A stretch of 64,000 nt of DNA from Polytrichum commune (GCA_950295325.1 OX485807.1:20059666-20123665); one strand, 5' to 3'. Shown: positions 1 through 12,286, counted from the stretch's first letter. The notes: generated by a model not told the origin, from the letters alone. Made by a program: numbers and translations.

Positions 1-968
1 TTGACACTATTCATAATATTCATATTATTAATAATGGCATAATTCCTTATTGATGCCGGCATCAATTTTTACTTATTTCTTAATTTTCTTCCCAAGAATG
101 TAAGATTATGGAGGCCCATGTCATATGCTAAATATAGAACAAAACACAACCATGCAGCTGAATAATGTTATGAGATTTTGTATTCAACCTATATTCTTTG
201 CATAGGGCACAAGATAGAATTCCAACAAGTGTTCACGTGTTTCAAGATCTTGTTACCCTTTGTTTCCACGATCGTTGCAAGCTTAATGAACTCCGAGCGA
301 CACATGATTAGAAACGCAATTTTTTGGATCAATAGATAAGTTGCCATAAATTTATTGCATTGAGAAATACATTCACATAAACCATAACATTGCTTGATGG
401 TCGCAATTATTTAATTCTGAGTAAGTGTCACGTGGTTCAAAACACACATGACATGTGAAAGTCAACCAACAAACTTATGGGACTAGAAATGCATTAAGGT
501 AGGGTAAAAAATGCTAATTCCTTAGATTAACATAGTGCCTTCATGAGATATGGTGCATATGGCCTTCATGAGGTAACAACTAATACTAACATGGTTATTT
601 AGTTGATATAATAACTTGAGAGTACCTAGCACTATATTGTGGGTTAGGGAAGGAGACCTATGCTATGAAGTTGTAAACAACATTTATTTGGTTCCAAAAA
701 AGAAAAAAACACATTATTGAGTATTCACATGCATTTAGAGAAAGTTATGAAGGATATAAATTGTGTTATCCACCTTCCTAGCATTTGATTTCTAGTGAAC
801 CCTACATCTATGGTCCCCCCCAATCATAATGGGTGAACTAGATACTTACAATCAACCACATGGAAACCCATGAGTTTGCCCCTGGGGGAGATATACATGT
901 GCAATCCATGCATGCCTGTTCAAGGTGATCACTTTGAAAGGAGGCAATAGTCGTTAGAAGCCCTCTAA
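1..968. other. AT-rich intergenic DNA, no gene seen
   Basis: No reading frame of convincing length or composition, no RNA gene and no clear terminal-inverted-repeat element was recognised here. The right end abuts the TAA flank of the MITE that begins at 969. Confidence 0.5.
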
Positions 969-1367
969 GGGCGGCTTCACATGGGGTCTTGAGTGCCAAG
1001 TCCCACTCATGTCAACAAGTCCCAACATGGAGGCAAAGTCCCAACTATTGAGCCTCAAGAATCCATTAAAGGCATGGTGTTATATCCATAAAAGTTAGAT
1101 CTTGATTATTTTATGCAAATTGTTTTGGGACTTTTTGTTGTGAGTTGAGTCTAGCTTTTTGCTCGATCCAACTCTTAACACACGTTCCGAGCCGAGCCTC
1201 CAAAGAGTGTTGCCATGTAGGCATTCTTATCATTACTTGGGACTTAGGACTTGAGACCCTGTGTGAAGTGGTAAGTCCCAATTTCCGTCCTCTCAATGGC
1301 TGAGATTGCAAGGATTGACTCTCAAGTGAACCAGGACGTAGGACTTGTGACCCATGTGAACCAGCCC
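969..1367. mobile_element. Tourist-like (PIF/Harbinger) MITE with TAA target duplication
   Basis: The left end reads GGGCGGCTTCACATGGGGTC. The right end is its imperfect complement (GACCCATGTGAACCAGCCC). A TAA triplet sits immediately outside each end (966-968 and 1368-1370). A 3-bp TWA duplication with GGGC... ends is the hallmark of PIF/Harbinger-type MITEs. At 399 bp and with no transposase reading frame it is non-autonomous. Open frames inside it are not supported as genes. Confidence 0.75.
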
Positions 1368-1370
1368 TAA

Positions 1371-1965
1371 TTGTCATGATGTCTGTTTTTAAATTACATA
1401 TAGATTAGGATCAACTTGAAAATGAAGCAACAACATACTGTAGCTCTCTAGTAGCTTGGGCAAAAAAATAATTAATTTTAAAGGTGCCCAAATTTTTGGG
1501 AAATTAATTTCGTTGAGTGTCCAAAAAAAAACATTCAAAGAGCGCCTAAAATCACAATAATGCAAGTGACATTCACTGGAATCCAACAAAGTAGCATCAA
1601 ATAACTTCAACAATGTTTTCACACGTCATCAATCTTGCTCATGGTCTAAAAAGAATATAAGCATGAATTTGCTCCACAAAGCAAAATTTGTTGCCAAGCA
1701 AAACCCTGACATACAAGTAAAAGACAAACTTTAGAGTAAGGGATGTTGATTAAGGGAAGTGTTTAAGTTAATTGTAGCTGCCCTAGATAAAATTAGGAAA
1801 ATCATTGATGAATTACAGGAATGACTTGGATGAATGCTTAATCTATTCTATTTATATAAAAAACCCAGTTTTAGAATATTATTTTTTAGGCTGCCTAACT
1901 TACTTTCACACTTTAATTACTTATTAAGCAGAAAGGTGCCCAAGCTACTACAGAGCTACGGTAAC
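1371..1965. other. Intergenic DNA, nothing recognised
   Basis: AT-rich sequence between two Harbinger-type elements. No gene, RNA or repeat structure could be supported. Confidence 0.4.
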
Positions 1966-2159
1966 TAAGGGCCTCTTTACACTACGGTGGAGAAGTCCTC
2001 CGGTCATGAATTCTAGGGGAATTTTGAAATTTGATTGACCGAGAGTGATGCTCTTGTCCGGTGGTGGTTTACAGCACAGCCAAGAGTCCTTTGGTGAAGA
2101 ACTTTGTACATGGATGAAATAATGACATGGTTGGCAACGAGGTGACACTTTTTGGAAGG

Positions 2160-2233
2160 GGAGTTCTCCGGAGGTCAAGTTTCTTGGGCAACCTCAAAGC
2201 CTCGGACAAGAAACTTGGCCTCCGGAGAACTCC
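2160..2233. repeat. 27-bp near-perfect hairpin inside the large TIR element
   Basis: Arm 2160-2186 begins GGAGTTCTCCGGAGG and arm 2207-2233 ends CCTCCGGAGAACTCC. The arms are complementary at 26 of 27 positions with a 20-nt loop. It could be the paired ends of a tiny nested foldback element. Confidence 0.75.
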
Positions 2234-2694
2234 AACTTCAATTAAATGTTTTTTCCTTAGAGAAATCTCTTGGGGGGTGCACTCCATTGTCAAGTTGAAC
2301 ACCGCGTGCGATAAAAAAATTATACTTTTTACATAAAGCATCACCAAAATGCGTCAAAATTCTATCAATTGTTTTTCACGAGTAAATATACATAGTATCT
2401 ATTACATAATAAAAAATGGTAACCATATTTGATTATTTTTTATTTATATTTTTTATAAAACATATCGTTTCTAACTAGAATGATGCAAAATTGAACTAAA
2501 ACAATAACTACAAATTTAAGATGCCTAAAAATTTCAAAAAATATATAGAAATTAAATTATCAATGGTTATGCATATGTAGAAAAATATCATAGTTTTTAA
2601 AATTAAATATGGCATATAATATAGGGTAGCAAGCTCTTATAGCACATGGTTATGAAACGTAAGGGGTGTGATCACCCTGAGAGAAATCTTTGCA

Positions 2695-3475
2695 CTATTG
2701 TTCTCCCTCTTTAGTATGACATTTTTGGGAAATACAAAAAAAGTCGTATTATCGAGGTGTCGTCTTCTCATTAATATGACAAATGACGTAAAGTTGTCAT
2801 ATTATTGAGGGAATACGAATACATAAGTAATGTGAGCTTAAAAATATATACAATGAGTTTAAGCAATATAGATGGTATGAAACAATAACTTATAACTCCA
2901 AACAATTACAAATACTCTCAAGAACTCTTAAAATAAGAGTCCAAAGATCTTTGGTGTTGCCTACCCAAGTTACCAACTGTCATCTTATCTAAATTCCCAT
3001 CTAACTTTTGAAAACTAATAATTTCATTAACACCAAAATATAAAGGTTTCTCTAATAAGAAACTATGACAACAATATTGCATGAAGTTTAGCATGGAGAT
3101 ATCGGTGATACTATATCACCCATGTACAAGGCAACATACTAGGTAGGAGGCTACTCTCACCCTAACCATGTCCATTCTACACTAGTAACCCTAATTATCA
3201 TTAAGTTCCCAACAATAAGTGAAGTTCCCAAGTAGTTCCCAAGTGAAAATGGATGTATTTTGGATTTACATTATATAGATGAAAGGAATTCTAGCATTAA
3301 CTTCCTCTTTAATATGACAAAACGGAGATTCTATTTGTTACATTATCGAGTGTTGTAGTCGTATAAAAGAGGGAGTTTTGAACTAAAAAGTTTGGTCTCG
3401 TAAAAATGTGTCGTAATATTGAGGGTGTCGTATTAACGAGGTTGGACTATACCAACATGTAATCTCTTTAAAAAT
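2695..3475. repeat. Nested repeat block with GTCGTATTAtcGAG motifs, possibly pogo-like ends
   Basis: Motifs such as AGTATGACA, GTCGTATTATCGAGG, GTCATATTATTGAGGG and GTCGTATTAACGAGG recur in both orientations at 2700-2815 and 3300-3475. Related words appear again at 55130-55590. Strings of the type CCTCGTTAATACGACA resemble ends of some Tc1/mariner-pogo relatives, but the boundaries and target duplication could not be fixed, so the class is uncertain. Confidence 0.35.
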
Positions 3476-4192
3476 CAATAAGAAGATAATGTTACCTACT
3501 TATTTACCTTAATTTGGATGTATTATAGAGGTGGAACATTTTCAAATAAATTATTATCATGAAAGAAGTTCTAAAACATTGCCATATACATTTTTTTTTA
3601 TCAATAATTTAAAAAAATCAATACAATGGTCATTTAGTGGGTAAGGTTTCTACTATGGCCGGCTATGGCCGTTTTGTGAAGTAGTACGGTGGACTTCTCT
3701 TGATGAAATTGTCCAATCCACTTCTCATGAACTGTAGGTGGTTACACTACGGCCGGTAAAGACTTCTTAAGGCATTCTTATTTTATTGGCTTTTCATCGT
3801 CTCAGGCATACCATTCCTCGCCTCAAATAACCATGTCTTGGGCTGAAATTCTTGGATCTGCCTAAAAACCCCCATCGAGCGTGGCTTGGAGGCTAGGTTC
3901 GGGAGGGGTTGGCAGGGTTGGGATAAAACATGCCCCTTATTTTTTTAATTGGGTGGGGCCTTATTTGATCTCATAGGGGGCCCCCTAGGGTAATTTGGGG
4001 CCGCAAGACCCAAATTTAGCAAAAAAAAACCAAAAAAAGTCATCAAGGGGCTAAAACGGGGAGGGCCAGAAAAATGAACCCCACCAAACCTGGCCTCTGA
4101 GCCTGACAGCTGCAACGCTCGTCGGGGGTATTTAGGGAGCCCCGAAATTCTTGACCGACCAGTGCACTTCTCCACCGTAGTGTAAAGCGGCC

Positions 4193-4467
4193 TTAGGAGC
4201 CATCTTTCTTTCTTTCTTTTGTCATCCAGAACGCCACGTGGACATTCATCCATCCGAGAAACATAAACCCATGGCAGTGTGTATTTTCTAGGGTTTCTGT
4301 CTCGCTCCCGCGCTTCGTCACTTCGTCGATTCGATGTTTCGCGCTCTTGGGAGGTGTCATTGATGTTGTTTAGGGCTTGAATTTGCGTTTGTGTTCCCTG
4401 TTGTTCTGCTGCCTTCAGGATTGGGACCATCTGCCTCTCGTCCTGTGACGCTCACAGGTAGGTGGAG
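4193..4467 (+). promoter_or_regulatory. CDC40/PRP17 promoter and 5' leader with G-box and telo-box
   Basis: Between the transposon end and the start codon lie a G-box core inside GCCACGTGGA (4233-4241), a telo-box-like TAGGGTTT (4289-4296) typical of plant housekeeping promoters, and pyrimidine-rich TTTCTTTC tracts near 4204-4219. A CAG at 4455-4457 after a pyrimidine-rich tract could be a 5'-UTR intron acceptor. No convincing TATA box was seen. Motif roles are inferred from general plant promoter knowledge. Confidence 0.5.
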
Positions 4468-6273
4468 ATGGAGCTATTGGCAGAGTATGGGGAAGAAGGG
4501 ATAGGAGGAGACTCCTCCAGGTTGCGGATGCAAGGCGAAGCCACGAGCTCAGGTCGGGAATGGAGGTCTCCATCTCCCGATGATGATGATGATTCGTCTC
4601 CCATACACCTGATGGAGTTGAAGAAATCGGCGGCTCCGGAAGTAAGCGATTCGTTGATGGTGGTGAGCGCCCCGGGAACTTTGACCGCTAAGAAACCCTT
4701 GGACCCTTCACAACGGAATGTGAACTACAATCCTACAGCTGAGCAGCTATGGGCTCCAGTGGCAGGGCCGGAGCATCCTTATGCGAAGGATGGGGTGGCC
4801 CAGGGGCTCCGAAATTCTAAAACAGGGTACGTGGAGGATGCATCCATAGCCAGTTTCATGTTCGATGAGCAGTATAATACTTTCCATGCATATGGATATG
4901 CGGCAGATCCCGGAGGGTTGACAGGAAGCAACATTGTTGGAGATGCCGCTGCAGTGGGGTTGAATGATGGAGCTTCGGTGTATAACCTGCCACAGCATGA
5001 GCATAGGAAGCAACGGGAAGTAAACAAAAGCAAGAAGAGGGCGAGGGAAGAAGAAGGGGTGGTTGGAATGGATGAGGACGAGAAGGAAAAGGTCGACAAT
5101 CCAGCGTCTGAGGAATGGTTGTTGAAGAATACCAAGTCTCCATGGGCAGGTGAGAAAGAAGGTATGCAAGGGGAGCTTACTGAGGAGCAGAAGGGTTATG
5201 CCGAAGAGCATGCTGAGAAGAAAAGTCAGAAAGATAAAGTGGAGAAGGTGGAGATGGACGACAAGAGTACTTTCCATGGTAAAGAGGAGATTGATTATCA
5301 AGGGCGGTCATGGATTGCCCCTCCTAAGGATGTCAAGGCCACAAATGAACATTGCTACATCCCCAAGAGATGGGTGCATACATGGAGTGGTCATACGAAG
5401 GGTGTTTCGGCTATTCGTTTTTTCCCCAAGTATGGCCATCTTCTTCTTTCTGCAAGTATGGATACGAAGGTGAAAATCTGGGATGTGCATGGCAGTGGGA
5501 AGTGTATGCGAACGTATATGGGTCATACCAAAGCAGTTCGCGATATCACCTTCAACAATGATGGTTCCAAATTCTTAACAGCATCTTATGATAGGAAAAT
5601 CAAGCTGTGGGACACTGAGACTGGTCAGGTTATCAACTCTTTCTCCACGGGAAAAATCCCGTATGTTGTAAAGTTCAACCCTGATGATGATAAGCAGAAT
5701 GTTCTCCTTGCGGGTATGAGTGATAAGAAGATTGTGCAGTGGGACATGAACACCGGGGAGATTAGTCAAGAGTATGACCAGCATTTGGGTGCTGTGAACA
5801 CAATCACTTTTGTAGACAACAATCGGAGATTTGTCACATCAAGTGACGATAAGTCATTACGAGTTTGGGAATTTGGAATCCCTGTTGTGATTAAGTACAT
5901 CAGCGAGCCCCATATGCATTCCATGCCATGCATAACCGTGCACCCCAACACGAATTGGTTCGCAGCTCAAAGTTTAGACAATCAAATTCTTATTTACAGT
6001 ACACGTGAGCGTTTCCGGTTGAACAAGAAGAAGCGTTTTGCAGGCCACATTGTGGCTGGCTATGCATGCCAGGTCAATTTTTCACCAGATGGTCGGTTTA
6101 TCATGTCGGGTGATGGTGAAGGTCGCTGCTGGTTCTGGGACTGGAAAACTTGTAAAGTGTTCCGCACACTCAAATGTCATGAGGGAGTTTGCATAGGCGC
6201 CGAATGGCATCCCTTGGAGCAGTCTAAAGTGGCCACTTGTGGCTGGGATGGACTTATTAAGTATTGGGACTGA
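4468..6273 (+). CDS. CDC40: Pre-mRNA-processing factor 17 (CDC40/PRP17), WD40 splicing factor
   Basis: Encodes about 601 residues. In this family the protein joins the spliceosome for the second step of splicing in the nucleus. The N-terminal half is acidic and low-complexity, with a run of aspartates near residue 40, then the conserved segment [18 protein letters not shown] followed by PYAKDG, and a basic [10 protein letters not shown] stretch suggesting nuclear import. From about residue 300 to the end lie seven WD40 blades, with [49 protein letters not shown] and the closing [14 protein letters not shown] 4468 is chosen because an in-frame TAG lies at 4459-4461 and the ATG has purine -3 and G +4; a GTG two codons upstream is not a plausible eukaryotic start. 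The coding region is a single exon. Whether that is ancestral or reflects retroposition cannot be told here. Length is close to that of other plant family members. Confidence 0.95.
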   Translation: MELLAEYGEEGIGGDSSRLRMQGEATSSGREWRSPSPDDDDDSSPIHLMELKKSAAPEVSDSLMVVSAPGTLTAKKPLDPSQRNVNYNPTAEQLWAPVAGPEHPYAKDGVAQGLRNSKTGYVEDASIASFMFDEQYNTFHAYGYAADPGGLTGSNIVGDAAAVGLNDGASVYNLPQHEHRKQREVNKSKKRAREEEGVVGMDEDEKEKVDNPASEEWLLKNTKSPWAGEKEGMQGELTEEQKGYAEEHAEKKSQKDKVEKVEMDDKSTFHGKEEIDYQGRSWIAPPKDVKATNEHCYIPKRWVHTWSGHTKGVSAIRFFPKYGHLLLSASMDTKVKIWDVHGSGKCMRTYMGHTKAVRDITFNNDGSKFLTASYDRKIKLWDTETGQVINSFSTGKIPYVVKFNPDDDKQNVLLAGMSDKKIVQWDMNTGEISQEYDQHLGAVNTITFVDNNRRFVTSSDDKSLRVWEFGIPVVIKYISEPHMHSMPCITVHPNTNWFAAQSLDNQILIYSTRERFRLNKKKRFAGHIVAGYACQVNFSPDGRFIMSGDGEGRCWFWDWKTCKVFRTLKCHEGVCIGAEWHPLEQSKVATCGWDGLIKYWD

Positions 6274-8190
6274 TGCTTGAGAGAAGTTGTCAAGATCTTT
6301 CCCTTCAGCTTCTTCTTCGAAGCTGAGGATCTCCCGCATCAGGTTGCCATGGTAGGCCTGTTGGTATCTTAGGATTCACGTTGATCTGAAAAGAATTTGC
6401 AGGTATTGGACTTACAATCCATGCCTTGAGGTTGTATTCCTACTCACACATCCCCATTCTGGGTTTGAAGAAAAAAGGTCTTGGTTCTAAGAGTCAGCTG
6501 ATGCCAGGGTCCCAAGGGATCTGTTGGAAAGGGTTACAAGCAACCCATGCCAAGAGGAGTTGCATGCAAGATTTAGGGGTGCATACGTGGATGAATATCT
6601 GAACTTAGTTTCTGCTGGATATGCTTGGCTGCAGTCTAAAGGCTAAAGCATCTTTTTGCACAATTCATACACAGGTGAAGCATCATTGTATTTTTATCTC
6701 GCAGTTTTATAAATTTATGACGGTTTTAGATTCTTTGAGACTTTGTTCTATTATGCTGTGGATGTGCCATGATCCCTTGCTTATACAGAAAAGGCATCTA
6801 ACTTGCAGTTGTGTGATGACCACACTTCTTGTAGGTACGTCACCCCTGCACTCACTTTGTTTATTGTTGCAGTGTTTATGGACTCTCTTTTCCTTGGTGA
6901 TGTTTGCTTTTCTCTTAGACAACTCCTGTTGAGCCCATTATGATTCTCTGCTCAACAAATGCTTAACCCATTTCAGGTGTCTCAAATAGATTCAGCAAAG
7001 GTGAATGCTGGTGTTCTCTTGGTAGAGAGGTTTTATAGTGTATTTTTCATTTGACAGTCATGAGTATATAATCTAACAGTGGCATTAATTAATAATTGTA
7101 CTGCATCATTTGTTATGTAGTTGTACCTGCTCCTACCTCAGCAGATATCTTTTCACATTTATGCAAGAATCTTTCCATTTTAAAACCAATGTGACAATGC
7201 AATTGGCTTCAACTCAAGATGAGAGGGAGGCTCCATTTAAGATTCATGTTGGGAAAGGGTAGGTTTGATAAGAGCCTTTCACTGGAAAAAAATAAAAGAA
7301 GAAAATAAACATTATGATTGGCTATTCTAGGAAATGAAAAGAAGATGTAGTTGTGTTTGGTGAGCTACAGCGGAAAATAGGCCAAGTTGCAACTATCTAC
7401 TCAAACTCGAAGCCTCTTTCTTCACATCATGTTTGCCATTGTTCAAACATATCAGGATACTGCTAGTGCTGGCAGCAACTTAACACATGTCCTGACTGAT
7501 CTAACATTGATATCAATCAAAAGTTGCTGTGTATAATTGCCATAACTGCGACATACTGTAAAGGTATAATTTGTTGCCTCTTTCCTCGCTTTTGTTCATC
7601 AGTATTCAAGCAAAACAAAAGAGCAACTTCTCAACATGTACTAACTACTGAACCCATCATGGTTGATGCTATGAATGGAGATGCTGTAGCCTCTTAACAT
7701 TGTGATTGATAACTCAATGGTAGATTTCTGAAGATATGACCTTTGTATCCAGCAAATTTGAAATTATTAATGCAAAGATGGTATGGTTACTTTGACAAGA
7801 TACCTAATGTTGGGTTTATACTCACTTACATCTTATAAATTCTCTTATCAAAATCAATTCATAACCGATATAATTTCCAGACTAAGGTGAACCACTGAGT
7901 AACTAGGGTTTCCTTGCAGAACACTATTTAGGAGGTGTACACCTAATACTTTCACTCTTGGTGAATCATGATGTCATTCTATTTTTATCAGGGAAATTAT
8001 ATCTGCAAATCCTTTGTATGAACATACCTGAAGTTGAAGACGAGTGGTATCTTGTCAATAGCAGCTTTCAATTTGATTGAAAAATATTTTTCTATGATCA
8101 TGTGGCGTTTCATCAAACTTGGATTGAAGGTTGTTTTGTATGTGATAAGATTCATTCTTGTGAAAATCTGGAGTAGCCATGTATAATGGC
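6274..8190. other. 3' flank between two converging genes
   Basis: Follows the CDC40 stop and precedes the tail of the minus-strand gene. T-rich, cDNA-like composition to about 7300 suggests a long 3' UTR. Candidate plus-strand poly(A) signals AATAAA occur at 7291-7296 and 7304-7309, about 1 kb after the stop. No further gene was recognised. Confidence 0.4.
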
Positions 8191-8196
8191 TTTATT
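8191..8196 (-). terminator. Candidate poly(A) signal of the minus-strand gene
   Basis: The plus-strand TTTATT reads AATAAA on the minus strand, about 100 nt past the TGA at 8295-8293. Position and sequence suit a polyadenylation signal, but transcript ends are not visible in DNA. Confidence 0.35.
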
Positions 8197-8292
8197 TCTT
8201 AAAAGCTATGAGGCTACAGTAGGATGGGAAATACTCACATATTCAAATAACAATAATTTGTTGATGTGTTGTTTCAGGAGAACATCCCTAAA

Positions 8293-10245
8293 TCAGGGCC
8301 TTGCAAGAAAATTTGGCTCATATGTAGCATCGGCTAGATGATAGCGAGGCACTTTTTCAGTCACCTGTCTTGGAAAATTGGTTTTGTACCAGTCTGCTTT
8401 ATTGACATTATACAAAATAACTAGATTTTCTTTTGTACCAGACTTCATGAATGAAATTACACCATTACAACTAGTTATCTCATAAGGATCATTGCACGGT
8501 GTCTTACAAAATAGTTTGCGGAAATATGGTCTAGGCATACTAGTCACAAGCTTGAAGCTTTGAAATTCTTGCATGCGGTCATCCAGTATGATTTCCACAA
8601 CATACAATGTTATGGCGCTTGAAGATGCTCTTGTTATTGCAAAAATCCTTGAAGGACCTCCTTGGACAACCTTGGGGGCTTGCATATTCATGGAACTTAG
8701 GATACCCTTAACTACAAATGGTATCATGGTTTTCTTGATGCTGGACAAATTGCTTATGTTGAAATGAAACACACATGGATATTTGTCCTCCTTTGGCTTT
8801 GTTTTCCAATTTACTTTCATAGCCCCTACAAATATCCCATAGTTAATGATGCCTATACATGAACCTCCATTTTGTCGGAAAGGAAGAGGCCTACCCTCGA
8901 ATTCATCATAATAAACATAACATCTGCTTCTTGAGCAATACACAAATAAGCCTATTCGTTCTGTATAACCATTCTTCTTGTTGGTTGAGTCTAGCATGCT
9001 TCCGAGCTGCGATCTCCTATCAATCTCCGCATCCCAACCAACCAAAATCAACATGTATGAAGTGCGTTCTTTGTTTCTCCAGATGAATCTGCCAGATTTT
9101 TTATTCATCAATCTTCCAGGTACCGGAGGCAACAATATGTACTCTCTTGTTAGAGGATTTGTAATGAACACCATAGATTGGGATTCTTTGTAGATTTCTG
9201 GATGCTTCCAAAACATTTCATTTGGTATTTGTGGCCTCCCCCACAATCTCAATGTTTGGGTGTTGCCTTGGTGACCTCCGTCAATCACCAATAAACCTAG
9301 ACATTGACTTGTGCATTATAGACAAGACTACGGTTAGTAAATGACGAAAGTGAGCATATCGTTTCTCACATGGCTCATGACATTGAACCTTCTAATATTA
9401 TCAACTCCTCTACCATTCTCATTAAGAGATCATGGACTAAACACACAACCTTGACTATATTATGCTCTGCAATGTCATGCATTGCATACTGGTGTAACAA
9501 TCTAGAAGAGATGCATCTAAATATTTTAGGATAAAAATATGACAAATCTATGGCATTTAGCTTCCATCTCATGCCAAACATCAACCTTGCTGGAATCCTA
9601 CATGTATTCATTGCCAATTGCATATTTTAGCTGACAATTGTAGAACCAGATTTTGTATGCAGCTTTTCAAGTCAAAATGTGCCATAAAACGAAGAATTTA
9701 TCATTCTACAATTTCCCATTGCATTGGGTACACAGGTTATGTAACTGAATAGGAGGAATGTTATCTAGATACCAACGATTCAATTTCTTTATGCAGATTT
9801 TTTCCAATGAAGAGCAATTCTCAACAAGTAATACCTGCAGACCCAGCAATAATCCTTCGGTCATTCAAATCCGCATCTTCAGGAAGATAGTCTATAGTAG
9901 GCAAAGATGTCCAATCTTGATTGATATCACTGGTACCGTGGTCATTGTTGTATCCTACCAAGAACCATGATCTTCCTCGGCAGCGTGATCCATTCTTGGT
10001 TTCTATCACCAATGGGTGGTAGTAATGATATTTACGTTCCTCGAAGTCTGAAAACATAGTCCCAGGCGCCCAGACAGTGAGCTCTTTGATCTTGTCTTTC
10101 TTAGAAATTAGCAAGGGTAGGCTGTTGATGCTAAGATCTGTTGTGTGCTCCCAAACTTTGTCCATGTTGGGACCAGGTTCAAGGTTCTGATCCATAACTC
10201 GTATAAAATTAATGGGAACTACAGTAGTGGAATAGGAAATCAAAT
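8293..10245 (-). CDS. F-box-associated/DUF1618-like plant protein, two spliced exons
   Basis: Two exons join cleanly on the minus strand. Exon 10245-9835 follows acceptor TTGTTTCAG and ends at donor CTGCAG|GTATTAC. Exon 9296-8293 follows acceptor TCAATGTCTAG and ends in TGA. The joint is phase 1 on both sides and reads IIAGSAGLLVIDGGHQGN. The last exon carries TNPLTREYILLPPVP, a motif typical of the region after the F-box in plant F-box/kelch-like proteins, followed by beta-strand-like hydrophobic stretches (RIGLFVYCSRSRCYVYYDEF, GIINYGIFVGAMKVNWK). With the proposed first exon the protein would be about 551 residues. No F-box helix was recognised, so membership of an SCF ubiquitin ligase is not shown. 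A DUF1618-type relative is the main alternative. Substrate and partners are unknown. Confidence in the splice joint is high; in the family name moderate. Confidence 0.7.
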
Positions 10246-12286
10246 CTGAAACAACGGTGCTTAAATTTCAAGTGCCTTAAGTTTCTGAGTTTGAAAATTT
10301 GATGTGATGATCGTGCTTACAATCATGTAAGTAATTCCAAAATGCTTAGATCTCAAGTACCGGTATGCGCAAACTAGGGCAACAGTCATAAATCGAACTG
10401 ATGGGAAATTAGAATAGATGACAACTTGGTCTCATTAGTTGTGTCCATGCTGATAATCACACCAGAACTTACACGATCCAAGAACATACATGGGTATCCT
10501 ATTGAGACAGCATTCAATTGAATCTTGAGTGGACCTTCAAGCTAAGCATTGAACCATGTGTGTTGACATCAAAAAGACCTTCCCTTAAATCGACAACATA
10601 ATTAGAGGCATGGCCATCATCTTCATTGACCTTTCCAAATGATTTTGTTCATATTATTAAGCTCAAGGACATTTTGATAGCATCTTCTTGTGCAAGTTTG
10701 ACAAACACCCAATTTTGTCTTTGACAACATGATTTCTTTTTCTTTCTCTTACATGATTCCAAATTTTTACTGGTTATAGATAAAATTATGACGAATTTGG
10801 TTTGCAATGACCCTACCTAGTGTATATTTAAAATGCTTGCAAATAAAACAATAAAAAACACACACACAAGTAAGAAGAACCTGTAGATTGATGCGTTGGA
10901 CTCTCTTTTATGCTCTGCAATGTGAGTACAAGCCAAATGAAAGAGACCATGTGTTAGGGAAGCTAGGACCCCTAACCTAATTTTCTAACACATATCATAT
11001 AAGCACTTCAATAAATAACAATAAATACTATATACATAGTGCCTACTTTCAATACACCATTCTTGTGGTAATGGGTAAGATTAAAATTGGTAAAAATGCC
11101 TATCATATGATTGTTTTAAGTTTGATTCATCATTGAATGTAAAATTTCTAGCCTTATCACAAACTTCTAAATTCACATGTCAACATTGACTTACCATTTG
11201 ACTCAATTGCAACATTGAATCAATGCTTGACCAGTATAGGGTTGGATTAGATTAAAAATTGAACCCTAAAATATACGAGGTCAACCCTTACAACACTTAC
11301 AACACTTACGAGGTCAATGTTGAGTTATGAGTTGAATCGATGTTGAATGAATCTTTCACTATATGTTGGGTTGGCATTAAAAGGCCATTAAACCATGAAG
11401 GGTACACATCAACACAGATCAAACGTCAAACGATTATCACTTGCATTCCAAGGTGCCACTCACTCTACACCACTAAGAGCAACTCCAATGAGTCACTATG
11501 AAATGACTCTCTAATAATCAACTTTCAAATTTTTTTGAGCCACTGCCCATGCCAATCTCACACATAAAACTAAATATATAGGCATATATCGTAAAACTTC
11601 AGTGCGCATCAATTTGAGAGAGGGAGAGAGAGAGAGAGAGACCCCTCTAAAGTCGTTTGACCCTCAATTCTTGAGGGTTAAAAGGTGTTTAGAGGGTTGT
11701 CTCTCTCTCAATCATGGGTTGGCAATAAATAAATGGAAAACATGTGGATTTTGTAGTTGAATAGAGTATAAGTTTCCCCCAAGAAACCTAAAAAGTCAAA
11801 TATCAAGAGACCTAATTTTCAATGACCATAGGAATTGCTCTAACATACTGGATTCTGAAACATTTTAAGGCCAATCAAGTGACTGCCAAGGAACTATTAT
11901 GAGAGAGAGACCACGCTAGCCTCTAGTGTTGGCGTGAATGAGGCACGCTTCACCTTGATCATATCCGTGAGCTCAAACGTGACACAAGATGTATTTGGAG
12001 ACATTGATATGCATGTTTAATTCGTAATTCTTAACGTTTTAAGATGATGTATGATTTATATACTATGCTATTGTCCCACATATCTATAGTTTGCTCAGAT
12101 CGTCATAACATTACTCAGTAACGTGGACCTTCAAAATATAACAATAGAACATTGGAAATTTGGTCTGTATCTAAATCTCTGTGCATAGCATAGCTTTTTG
12201 AGCATCCCACTGTTACATTCAAAGGGCCCACGGAACGAGAGCTGCACGCTGAGTAATGTTGAGTAATGTTAAGGTGATGCAAATAC
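10246..12286 (-). other. Putative first intron with simple repeats and a small inverted repeat
   Basis: No open frame matching the gene on either side was found. It contains a (GA)n run at 11615-11641. Near its 5' end is an inverted pair of the words AACATTACTCAG (about 12108) and CTGAGTAATGTT (about 12249). The same words recur as a closer inverted pair at about 18719-18769, so they may mark ends of a small repeat family. Confidence 0.4.

Larger units (their letters stand above)
1969..4192. mobile_element. Large non-autonomous Harbinger-like element with nested repeats
   Basis: The ends form a terminal inverted repeat of about 27 bp: GGGCCTCTTTACACTACGG at 1969 and its complement CCGTAGTGTAAAGCGGCC ending at 4192, extending inward through GTGGAGAAGT. 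Flanking triplets are TAA (1966-1968) and TTA (4193-4195), one mismatch from a perfect TWA duplication. The 2.2 kb interior holds a strong hairpin (2160-2233), a block of GTCGTATTA-type repeats (about 2695-3475) and a second set of TACACTACGGCCGG-like ends near 3650-3770. This suggests nested insertion. No transposase could be read. The right end lies about 270 bp upstream of the CDC40 start codon. Confidence 0.6.

Noticed and set aside
3945-4430. 161-codon minus-strand frame upstream of CDC40
   Set aside because: It runs antisense across the promoter, 5' leader and transposon end, with low-complexity composition and no domain.
4747-5301. Long minus-strand frames within CDC40
   Set aside because: They are shadows of the real coding region on the opposite strand.
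6621-6932. 103-codon plus frame after CDC40
   Set aside because: T-rich 3'-UTR-like sequence with no family signature; more likely untranslated.
9375-9623. 82-codon minus frame between the two exons
   Set aside because: Lies inside the intron defined by matching-phase splice sites and has no similarity to the flanking protein.
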